Shown piece after piece: positions 11,985 through 23,514 of a stretch of DNA of 64,000 nt (positions are counted from its first letter, which is position 1; each line of letters opens with the position of its first letter). Position numbers and translations under genes: made by a program. The notes below the pieces were generated by a model. It made no database searches, was not told the origin of the DNA, and worked only from the letters and a program-made list of their open reading frames with translations. This DNA comes from Nymphaea colorata (Eukaryota > Streptophyta > Magnoliopsida > Nymphaeales > Nymphaeaceae). The DNA lies in contig NC_045140.1 in assembly GCF_008831285.2 (NCBI RefSeq), positions 17,048,370-17,112,369 on the forward strand, given 5' to 3'.

Positions 11985-13655
11985 TGATCTAGTGCTCACT
12001 GCTACCTTCGCGGTTCTGGAGAGTGAATAACCACGTAAATGACGGCATTCGATTGCCCAAAGTTAACTACTGAATGAGTGGATGCCTGTACAAAGACGGT
12101 TGCCATACATAAAGGATGAAGGTGATACTGTTCTACCTTCATGTGTATATGCATATAGGCGTTGTAGTCTCACTTTTCCATGCACTATGTGCGACACGTG
12201 ACAGTGGTCTAGGATTAGTGCAGTGCCTATGTTTTGTACATATCATATGCCTTGCTGTATGAAGAAAATGCTTTTTTGGTATGTGAACAGACCGTGTTGG
12301 CATCTTATAGAGAATGTCGAATGTGCCTCTTAGTATATGAAACATGACTCGTTTTCACTGTTACGGAGGATCTAGATCTGAGATCGGAAAATGGCCTTCG
12401 AATTATTGTGCAATTATATGAGTTCGTTAGGCCAATGAAATGCTGAAAACGGGGAGAGAGATTCGTGACGTTGGAATTGGATTTCTAAGGGTCGTTCCAA
12501 TTTTGGCAGCCAAGAACTGATGACTGATGAGATGGCCTTGTCAATTGCATCTACTAGTGAGTGACAGAGACGTGAAGACTTGTTTCTTCCAAGTTTTGAG
12601 AATCCTCTGGAATTCTCTTTAATAATAAACATTATCCCAAGTGACACCGCCAAGATTGTTAATTGGTTTCCTTTGCGTGTTTTGCTGTATTTACCAAAAT
12701 TATTTTCCAGCCAAAGTGTGAACATAGACAAATCCTTCGTTAGGTTAGGTAGAGACCCTATTTTGAGGCGTGTTTGAAGAGATTAAGCTAAGTGGACTGA
12801 CTAGCTGCCAAACCTTTTTGATATTTTATCATGTGCCACCAAAGACAAATTCTTTGTTAGGTAGAGATGCTTGTGATTAAACATGCAATTAAGGGGCATA
12901 ATCCAAAAGAGGAATAGAGGTACACCGAGTCATCCAGTACTTTTATAAAATTAAACCAAAAACGGTTACCCACTCTAATCGTGATCTGGTCCTAAACAAT
13001 CTAAAATTCATCATAAACAATCTAAAACTCATCATAAACAATCTAAAACTCATCCAGGAGCTAAACTTCCGTGAGAGACATGATGCGGTCGAGCCAACTT
13101 ATGATGATATGAGTCTCGTTTTGATGACCATAAAAGTGCTTTCGTCTCACAACCACCCTCAGAGATATTGGTCCTAAGATATGTATAATTTTTCCAACTT
13201 TTTATGTCAAAAGAGCCGATTAAAATAATATAATTAATTTCACAATTATTTAACACAATCAAAACAAGCCAATTTAGTCTGTCTGTTTCTGCAGACTGAT
13301 TGACCTCCAATTATGGTACTACATATACAAACTTCAAGGCTATCCTGATCTGACAAAAGCGCTTTTTGAACGTCACCCAGATTCCAAGTTTGAAACCTGA
13401 AAAAGCTTAAATTCGCAGGCTAAAGGAGCTCCATTTATCTGAATTACTATTGAACTACGTAAATTACATGAGCTACAAAGCGATAATGGGCTATAGCGTG
13501 ATGCCTGTACCAGGTAGGGCCATCAATGAGAAACGATGAATCAACGAATAAATGAAGGATCCAATTATCACATGGAGCAATAACTGATTTTTTTTTTCAT
13601 TTATCATCATGATGGCGAGATGACGCCACTTCTTTTCATTATTCTTTGTTAACAG
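11985..13655. other. XERICO 3' region and convergent intergenic spacer
   Basis: The first 350 bases or so are probably XERICO 3' untranslated sequence, ending at an unknown poly(A) site. The remainder separates two convergent genes and contains only a 21-bp triplicate near 13 kb. Confidence 0.5.
12994..13055. repeat. 21-bp tandem triplicate
   Basis: The unit AAACAATCTAAAACTCATCAT is present three times at 12994, 13015 and 13036, with a single substitution in the first copy and divergence at the end of the third. Confidence 0.9.
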
Positions 13656-15218
13656 CTACATTGCCATGCTTGTAGGGAACAATCTGTCCAAGAGAGTATA
13701 TATGCCTCCTCCAAGCAGTAGCGCGCCGCTGCAATACAAAAATATACTGTTTATAAAATTGATATCTAAACAACCAGAAAATAAATAATGGATTGCTATT
13801 TGACTGTTCCTGCAACTGAGCCTCCACTGGCAATTCCGTGTGTGTACAGGATCTATCATTTGATTTGAGGCAGGCTCCGATTGGATTGTCGAAGCTTTGC
13901 CTGGTTGCCCAGTATCGGTCTCAGTTGGCTGTGACACCAGACAGGAATATGTCATCAAGGAAGGGTTGGCAGAGCACAAACCTCACTGGGTTGATCCATG
14001 CTGAGAACTTCCGGAATGAGAGTAGATTCTGCAAACAATTACGGCATTACAAAGGGAAAAACAGAAATAGCATATGCCATCAGAAACATTCAGGACAATT
14101 TAAAGTCAACCCCAGATTACCTTCCAGTCCTATGTATGGAGTTGGCCTACAAAACAAGAACAAAAATAGAAAAGGATAAATGCAGTCTAAGGTCTGAAAT
14201 CTGAATTGGTAGATAAAGAGGCTCGATTGGCTTCGTGAACTGATACATGGAGTCTGTATCTTTCCAATACTGAAAAGCATCACATGAAGGGGACTTTGGA
14301 TGTCACCAACATAGAAGCGTGCATGGTAAATATCAAGGGCTGATCACGGATCAAGCACATCAACAAAGCTGTCCTTCAAGCTACAAGTTTAAATCCAGTG
14401 GACCAGCTCATTACTTCATTTCTTCAATTTTCAAATCATTATGGACAACGCCCTTCAGATTATTCATGGGCTCACTAACTCACAGGGTGGCACATTCATT
14501 TTAGTTAATTAAGTCAATCTGAATAGCCGACATTCTAGATGAGCATACGCATAATTTTCCAACTTGGGTAGTTTCCGGATGGTTAACTTGGAGCATTTCT
14601 TTGGACTGCTGCTACATGGCAATTATAAAAACACTAGCACCATCATACTGAGTTTCTCTCCATCAACATCTACAGCTTCATCACTAACCACTATCTTTCA
14701 TCTCCAAGGCCACCATGATGAGGCCACATACACAAACATTAGGAATACAGTATTAATATTGCGAATCAAATATCACCAATTATTGCCATTATATTGATAT
14801 GCCCATCTACCATCATTGCAGTACTACAACCATCATCATGACGGTTGTTTTCAGAGTTCTGCAACCAACCATATTTTTCGTAGTTACCACCACATCTGCC
14901 CGGTTGAAAGGCAAAAGGCAATCTAGACCGGTCCTTATCACTACTATATGGGCTATATTAATCTCCCATACCTGCAATCATCCATACTGAAAATCTTTGC
15001 TTGCAATTACCATCATCCACCAGGCCCCCATTGACTCAAATAGAAAGCACCATGATGACTGTTTTGACTCTCGCTGGCACTAACACTACCTCTGTTTTCT
15101 CAGGTCAACCATTGCAACAGACAAAATCCCATTACAACACCAAAGACCAAACAAAAAAGTTTGCAGCTATAATTCAATAAAAAGTCTAGTCAGAGTGGTT
15201 CAACCTATTAGTGCTATG

Positions 15219-15275
<57 letters not shown>

Positions 15276-18200
15276 GTTTTAACCTTATAGTTTAACAAAA
15301 ACAGCAGCTTGTGAAACCACCATCCCGATTTGGAATAAAGAAAATATGACATAAATGAAATCTTAAAAGTTAGCATGACAGAGTATGAAACTATATGGCC
15401 TGTTTATTTTTTAGAAGAATGGAAAAATGCATCGAAAACAGAAGTGATTGTTTGTAGCTCCTAACTAAAGAAAGTATATACCTGCAATGCACCAGCAAAG
15501 GATGCAGCAAGTAGGAGAGGAGCAACATAACCAGTTGTATATGTCAGAAGTAGGCTACCACCAATAACAGGATCCTGTCACAAAGGGATACACTCAAATC
15601 AATCACTATCATTTGCCACTAATGCAGTAGCTTAGCCTTGACTAATGTCATATTAGTTACACAGACAACTGGTCGTTCTGCAAAGAGAAGAAATTAAAAA
15701 TTATAAGAAAAATAACTGAAAGGCTGAGAATCCTGGTCAACATTCATGATACTTTTCTGGATTTTAGATACTAAAAGTTTCCTGATTACTGGTAACTGGT
15801 AAGCATAAATTGAACCATGAAAGAGCATGGTGCAAATGCAGCGCCTTATAGAGCTACAGCCCTGAACTACCTTAGTGGAAGCAACATATCCCAGCAAAGT
15901 TGCAAGAACAGGAGTACTGCAGGGAGAGGCAGCTAAGGCAAACGTTAGGCCAGCAAGATAAGCTTGCACACCTGCAATAAGCAGAAGAAGAGCTCAAAGA
16001 TGATCAAACTTTATAACCTACACAGATAATATAGAAAGGGAAAAGAACATACTTGAAGGGAAATTAGATGCTGCAGCTCTTGCATCAAAGTTATTAAAGA
16101 ATGAAGGAAGTTGTAATTCAACAACCTGCAAGAAAGCAATGAAAGAAGAGTGACAGGCCAAGTGCTTAAACCACAAATATGAACACAGGGATGATGGTGC
16201 AGCAAATATGCACATATTCGTCTATGCACAGAGAACTTTTTCTTCCTCACAATTGTGTAATACATGGTGCGCAACGATTCACACACACCATACAGAATTT
16301 GGGTGTTAAATCACCGAAAAAGTTTCTCATCAACTTTGTTTTTTGCAGTTAGGGTGTGGATTGCAGCATTAACTAAACTGTCCTTTAAAGCTCCAGCTTC
16401 ATGGATGATGTTTTAATTTAACAATGCCCATGAATGCACACAGATGAAGCATATTTGACTGTCACAAGTACGTCACATATAATAAAGAAAGGCAAACTTG
16501 AGGCAAACATTCTTCCATAAAATTTACATTAGCCGATATGTTCTAATCAGTTTAACCAAGAGAAAAGTTTGAAGTCTTCATGTCTTGATGGTTAACTAAA
16601 ATTCCTGAATGTAAGCAGTCACTGAAATCCAACATCACCAATGTCAAACATAAGAATGACCCCATGCATGCAGATGTTCTAGATATATATTGGCGATCCA
16701 CATGTGCGGATATGCCAGTACCCCATCAAATCGGTTGGCTCAGTTCACATATTCTGAGTGAGCACAACCATGTACATAATTTCTCCATGCAGAGAAACAG
16801 AGACAAAGGGTTCCATAGATTTAACCAGGATATCTCTGCTTCAAACAAACCAAAACCAATTCAAGTAATATTATGCTGGGGCCAGGTTGCCTTATACTAC
16901 TTAATGATTCAGTAGACTACTCTTTCGCAATCTGCTACATAGAAGAGACTTGATTTTTCATTTTCATAAACACCGTCTGGTTTCTCATAAAACAGCTTCT
17001 TATAGAGTGCTATTTTCGCTTCAAGGGAATGTCTTCCAGTAGAGTGCCACAAACTTGATATTGCAACATATCTTCTGCTTTCCTTTTAATTTACTTCAGG
17101 CACAAGATGATGCATGACCATGACATAGGAATATCTACGCTATTTCGAACAAGCATGGATATAACGTCTATAGGATAGCTTCTGTCTTGATAGTTATTTA
17201 AAGGGATTATATTCCTCTTAACACAGAGATTGCTTACATCCAAGAGATTTAAGCCCATTAAGATAGCCAAACCAGAAGCTGCCAGTGGAAGACCTTGACC
17301 AATCTGTCCATATGCCTTTCCAGCAAATGAAGCAGCAACACCTAGGATTGCCAGTGTGGTAGCCAGTCCCAGTGAAAATGCAAGAGAATCCCCAATTATC
17401 TGAGAAAATACTTTACATATAAATTTTGTCTCATGGAATGGTATTCAATATATTCCCAATTCAAACATAGTTCAGATAGTGGTGGGCCAGAAAAAATATG
17501 CATATCAAAATGGATTTGAAAAGAGAAATGGGCTAAAGAAGACTTCAGATGGAGACATTATTACCTGTACACGGCTTTTGCCTGATCCAAAAGCTCCTGT
17601 AAAAAATCTAAAAATTTAGCTGCACATCATAAAGCCTTTGAAAACAACAAATCATCAAAAGAAAAAAGACAGATGTACAGAAAAAGGGCTGCAGCTTAGC
17701 TCAACAATATAGTCATTATTCTTTTGAGCTTCTGTTGCCAGTATATTCAAAAGGGTCAAGTCAAGCTAAGCCAAGGAACAGAAGTAATGGAACCAATTAT
17801 GAGTTGTTCAGCACATGTGCACAACAAAGAGAGCAGGAGAATCCCATACATCAGCAATCTGGCTTTTACCTCAGAAAAAATTCAGTTCATGATGGTTTCT
17901 AATTGCTTACCAATGTAGCCAAGGGTCAATGGGAGCACACTTAGTGTACAAGGGGAAAGACTTGTAACAAGCCCAGCACCAAAAATTACTGCCAAACTGC
18001 AAAGTGACAAATCAAATGTACGGTTAATATATGAATGCTTCCTAAAAATAAGTCATATTCTATTGCAACTTACACAACAAAATTGCAAACTAAAATTGCA
18101 TTAAACCTGGTTAAATTCAGAGCTGAAAGTTGGTCTTGAACAGCCACATTAGCTTGCTGCCCAGCTGTATACAGGAAGCCTCCAAACCAATCTCCAAGGC

Positions 18201-20126
18201 TTGCATCTGCTAACACACTGGATTGCACATTCTAATCCAAATAGAAAAAGCAAAATTAGTTGCCTTTTCATTACAACATGCAAGTATAAGGATCTTCCTA
18301 TTCTATCAATGGACTGTCTAAAGAAAATCAAATTTCAACATTGAAACAATGATTGCCTACCAAGATGTGTTCCACAGATGCATTTGCTGAAGAAACTGAA
18401 AAGAAACCTGCCACTGAAGCAAGATAATAGAGAAAGCTAAACCTCAAACGATTCTATACTCCAGAAACAAATGCTTATCAAGTATTCACGAACAATAAAA
18501 ACAAACTAAGAACTATTGAAGGCTTGAAGCATAGAGAATTCACCAACAATCAGCAAAATAAAACTGTTCTTTGTTAAAAAAATAAGAACCTGCCAGAACA
18601 GTTGGATCATGATTACTTTACAAAGCTACAGGAGACAACCAGTATAAGCCTTTTTGTCGTTCTGTATTTGTAAAATAGTATGGTTCTATTTGTCTTGAAA
18701 AACTAGTTTTGTATTTGTAAAAGAGTATGGTTCTATTTGTCTTGAAAAACTAGTTTTGTATTTGTAAAAGAGTATGGTTCTATTTACTTTACAAAGCTAC
18801 ACGAGACAGCCAGTATTATCAGAACTTCATGCCATAGTAAGGGAGATTCGGTCAGTAAGATCCAGTATACAGGAAGTTTTAGAAGTTAAAAAAAATAAGT
18901 CCTAAAATGTATACCAATAAATTAAGCAACTCAATACATGAGGCCAGGCAGGGAAAAACAAGGGAAGGAGCATTTCAAAGAGTACATATAATGATTCCTT
19001 CATTTTACTAAACTCTCTCTAATGAAAGCATAGGGCATGAAACTTCTCTACAAAGTTTCAGACCAGAAAGCACAAATGTTTTGAAATGATTGAAGATCCA
19101 GATAGGAAACTCAAAGAAGCATCTGCCAGAGCATTTGATTAATTGCACAAGATAATAAGATTGTTGTTCATCAAAAATAAACTTTTATAGAACCAACGTT
19201 ACTACTTAGACTTAGTAATATTATCAGAGTTTTAGTAACAACATAACTGAAGATACCATTACACATCAAATGCATAGAACCAGGAGAAAGAAGTAGCAAC
19301 ATAATCAATCCGATTAACAATTGGAGGAAAACTGTACACATCGCAAGGACCTGTACCTGTGGCAGCATTTAACAACGTTCCAACGTTGAGCACCAACTTC
19401 GCATCCTTCACTTCCTCCTCAACTTCATCTTGGTTGAGCTTCAAGAAGATCTCTCTTCTCAATGTTTTAACTGGTTGGGAATTGCCTTTTATAATAACAA
19501 CAATATGAGAGATAATTACAACTCGATTTTGCATATTTCTACAATACATAACAACAAGCAACAAATAAATGATAAACTTCTAGAAAAAATTAGATGCACA
19601 AAGAAGGATAAAATGAGAATTAGAAACTTTTTACTCAAAACTTTTATAATATAACTTGCCATTTTTTGGCATGATTGTATGCTATCTGCCAATAGAAAGC
19701 TAGGATTCTCTCAATATAATCCGCTTAAAGAGGGACCGACTGGAAAGAGGTGCACTAAATCTCAATAGCATTTGAAAAGCCACAGTTTGGCATCAGCAAT
19801 ATCTATCAGTTGACATTTTCGCTGTTCGGTGCTCATCCGGAAACGTAATTCAGCTCGTTGAACAATCAGGCTATGTTGAATTTGAACGCAAAGGGAAAAG
19901 AGAAAAAACATCATTGATCATTCTTTTGTTAAACGACAAATGATGTAGAGAAAATCAATCGAAGGTCCAATTGCACATTGATGCATGAACTAAAAGGGTG
20001 AAAATGGCAGAAATTCTATCGTCGAAAACAAACATGTCTTGCACTGGATATATGTTTACCACGTCTTTTTATCGATGTTCTGCCTGGATTAACTCCCCCG
20101 GTCCAGTGACCGAGAACAGAAGACAT
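13656..20126 (-). CDS. CCDA: Chloroplast CcdA-type thiol-disulfide transporter
   Basis: Twelve coding exons with matching GT-AG phases give 341 aa: 20126-20060, 19470-19357, 18413-18361, 18231-18107, 17996-17911, 17596-17565, 17399-17238, 16125-16053, 15971-15871, 15574-15482, 14028-13982 and 13728-13656. CcdA proteins carry reducing equivalents across a membrane. The plastid form sends them from the stroma into the thylakoid lumen for cytochrome b6f and c-type cytochrome assembly. Residues 1-78 look like a transit region, basic at first, with a short hydrophobic Ala/Ser/Val stretch at 61-72. The conserved cysteine motifs are [11 protein letters not shown] (Cys135) and [10 protein letters not shown] (Cys255), in two membrane helices of the redox core. 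The GAFGSGKSR loop and the C-terminal [18 protein letters not shown] also match the family. The length is close to Arabidopsis CCDA. The ATG follows the acceptor of a leader intron directly. Exons 1 and 2 are supported by phase and open frame more than by conservation. Confidence 0.93.
15219..15276. repeat. CT microsatellite in a CCDA intron
   Basis: About 55 bases of CT repeat lie in the intron between coding exons 10 and 11 of the reverse-strand CCDA gene. In the transcript the tract reads as GA. Confidence 0.95.
18614..18820. repeat. 47-bp tandem repeat nested in a larger duplication
   Basis: A 47-bp unit starting GTATTTGTAAAA begins at 18664, 18711 and 18758; the third copy is partial. 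The array is bracketed by two copies of TTACTTTACAAAGCTACA plus related flank, near 18616 and 18784. It lies inside the CCDA intron between coding exons 2 and 3. Confidence 0.85.
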
Positions 20127-20520
20127 CTGGAGAAAGAACAAACACGGAAAGCAAATAATTGGTTAACGAGAGGCGAAAGATTAAGGGAAATATACATTTT
20201 CTTAGTATGAAAACAATGGATTACTTGCTACAAACCAACAAACAGAATTTTCACAAAATCAACAGAGAACAAACAAAGAAGAAATGAGCCGGTAAACGCT
20301 TCCAGCCAGACAGTTCGATTTACTGGTGAAAACAAGACACAAATTCTGCATTTGCGTCCGCTCAGAAATGAACCTTTAACGAGCGCAAAGAGAAGCGGAT
20401 GAAATGCTATAGCGATCATCCTCTTCTTTGGCAACAAAGAGTCAAATTTGCGGCTGAACTCTAACATGGTTGTCGGAGTTCTTCCACCGAGTCTTAGCAA
20501 TAACAAAATAAGCAGCTTAC

Positions 20521-20690
20521 CTGGCTCTTTGTTTCGCCCGAAACGCCAGGAAAGAGCTGGTGGGTGCTGGAAATCCACTAATTCCTGCCTCGCTCGAATC
20601 GAGAAACAGAGTTCGCGAGACGTGCCACGTGAAAGATTTGCGCTACGATGAGAATGAGAAGTGTGCTGCTGTGCTTAGCTATTTGTAGGG
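20521..20690 (-). other. CCDA: Untranslated first exon of CCDA
   Basis: On the reverse strand an ATG-free leader ends in GAGCCAG|GTAAGC at 20521/20520, a near-consensus donor. The next good acceptor, CTTTCTCCAG, ends at 20127 and the start codon is the very next triplet. A leader intron of about 394 bp is therefore predicted. The upstream limit is approximate, since no clear TATA box was found. Confidence 0.65.
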
Positions 20691-20699
20691 CCTTCCTCT

Positions 20700-23510
20700 G
20701 CAATATTTTGTGGATTTAGAATTACTTGAGAAAACGAAAAGGGAAGATATTAAAAAATTGAAATCTATAATACTTTCTTACAGATCAATATGCTTGAAAT
20801 TTGGAGTTTGGACATAAAAACTGACGGAAATCTGGACAAAAACAAAATTCTTGTTTCTGGATCTGTTTTAGTTTTATGTCGTGAGTGTCTTGCCCTTGGA
20901 GAGTTGAACTATAAAAGCAAAACCCTTTTTTTTGAAGTTGTTTGGAAATCTACGGCCTACGCAAATTCAGTAAATTGGGCGTTTTCTACAAAATGTGGGA
21001 CTCCCTTTGGCATTAATACCAAGTGCCGGTGGCAAATTTTAGAGTTCGTTTTATATTAAAAAAAGAACTCAGGCAATAAAAATGTTATTTAAATTCAGTT
21101 TTATAAGATAGGCAGTTGGCGAAACCATTGCTTGCTCAGTGTAACTGATAAGTCCACTCCTCCATTTACATTTTTAAGAGACATTTATGAGTATAATGAA
21201 TTTTCTTCAAAGAAATTATTGGTCTTCTCCACTAAAATGTTAATATAATATATAATTATATTTTTATACATTTTTCATTATAAATACTATATTTTATATT
21301 AAACATTAATATTTAATTTAATTTAATTTATTTCTTAAAATCGGGTCTAAATCAGCAATAAAAATGAAGGGTGACTATGGTATTTCACTTGTGATGATCA
21401 AATTAAATTACACATGCTCTGCTGCCTTTATAAAATACCCAATCGGCCTTTAAAATAGAAAAACTTCAAAGCCTCCTCAAACTTTTCATATAAAATAATG
21501 AAATTCCTCGAATAAGAATGCCAAGTACCGTCTTTCTCCTGTTGAATGAATGTTTTGCTAGTTTGCTTGCTCTCACCTTAGACACCGGGAACCCAAGCGA
21601 CCATTACACAAATTTCCTGCTTCTTCTGCCTCTGTCAAAATAGAGAGATGAATATGGAAACGCTCTAAAAGGCAGGGGAGTCCCCATTCTCCAACCAGGT
21701 AGGATGAACATCACAAACTCGACGAGCGTCGACAAATCCAAAGCCTACCATCTCCTTTAGATGGGGTGGTGTATATTTTCCTGGAAAGCAACGGGACATA
21801 GAGAGGACATTTTACTAGTAAGCAGATTGCCAAGAAGATTTTTTCTTCCTTCATCTTGAAAAGGAAAGAGGAAAAGAATCGAACGGAGACTTAGCAGATT
21901 CAAATGGCGATCCAACACGCGAACTGACAGTCACAGTCGTCAACGGAAACAGCATGAAGTGACGTCCACCATTGTTCCTCTGCAGGTCCTTTTAGAGTAT
22001 GAACTGTTCAAAGGAATTCTCCACCACAACCATCGGCAAGTCGACGCAAATTGAGCAAGACAGACGCAGAAAATGGACGAACAGTAACCATCCTTAAGGG
22101 AACTATGAAGTCCATCCTCCCCACAGAAAAAAAATAATAATAATAAATTCGTTTATTCTCTGACGGTTATATTCTTGGTTTTTATCGGGAACAAGATATG
22201 CGTCGGAACTGGGGCAGAATATGAGCAATTTCCAACAAAATACCGGATATTAATTGATTGGGAACCAAATTCAGCTTCGAAGATCAGATGTAAAGCATCC
22301 TGCTAGCTCAGAGTGTACTGAGAGTAACGTTAACGAAGTACTCATTTCACAACTGGACTAGATTCACAAGCAAAAACTAGACACCAAGATTGATCAGATG
22401 CAACCATTAGCTGGATCTCTGTATAGTCTACTGAACCTGACAAAATTGGATTTGGACTCAAATCAGCTAAATTCAACTTGAATTTCAATAAATTTTGTCC
22501 ATCCATTTTTGGAGACAGGTTTTTTTTATTATTATTTTGCCTGTGTAAGACGATTCCGAAGGTGATTCTTTCTTAGTCTCTTCAGTTCTGTCCAATCACA
22601 CACTACATGAGGATGGGAGCAGCTGAAACAAGATTTCTTTGTTTCTTCTGCTCCCTGTACATAAATTTGGAGCGGTTCCAGTTAAATCAGTGTAAGAAGC
22701 TGCAACAAGCGACCGATTACGTGACTTTTGTTGGTTGCACACGCTATGGTAGGGATCTTGGACTTTTGATCCAGAAAGGGATGGGTGTTACCAGTTGTTT
22801 TTTTTTTTTTTTTTTGGAAAAATGGCACATTCTGATAATGAGATTTTCCAAATAAAATTGGAGTTAAAACACGATAATTTTCACAAGAGTTGTTTATTGT
22901 GAAAAAATACCATATTTTTTGTCATAAATTTTGCCCCAATAATTTTGTCAAATGTGTTTTTATTCATATGTCCATGTGTGTGCATGCGGTTCTCTCAAGG
23001 TTTTTCTAAGGAAAAACAAAACAAATTCGATTAAAGTATCACGAATTTTAATTTCTGCAGAGCGAGATGGATGAAAGCAACTCCGGAGATTCGCATTCAT
23101 GGTGGCAGCGCCATTTTGGTCCCAACTTAAAGGATAACACGTGACACTTGGTGTCAATTGCAAATAAGTAATATTTTATAATTCTTCAATAATTTTAATC
23201 AAAAGTCAACTTATACTGTTCACATATTAAAATGTTAAATTTTTTTTAAACAAATTAAACAACAAGTATCATGACCAAGCAATCATAGACCAAATTGAAT
23301 TCAAATTGTACATGTACAATTTACATTCTAACAATGATTTAAGTGAATTATCAGGGTAATGTAATTAAAACTATGAAGAAAACATTATCAAAATGATTAA
23401 TTAGGAGGACCAAGAGAAACTGATCTTATACTTTGTTAGATAGGGTATAAGATCTACTCTTCTTCCAGCCTACTGATTTGAATACAGCAGATGACAGAAA
23501 CAAGTGAACT
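20700..23510. other. Intergenic spacer without recognised genes
   Basis: The stretch separates the divergent-side leader of CCDA from the 3' end of the NPH3 gene. It is AT-rich with poly-A/T runs near 21050, 22520 and 22800. No open frame shows a family motif or a splice-consistent chain. I see nothing else in it. Confidence 0.5.
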
Positions 23511-23514
23511 TGAG

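Noticed and set aside
20228-20578. 116-codon reverse frame upstream of CCDA
   Set aside because: It starts with GTG and crosses the leader exon donor. The true start lies after the leader intron at 20126.
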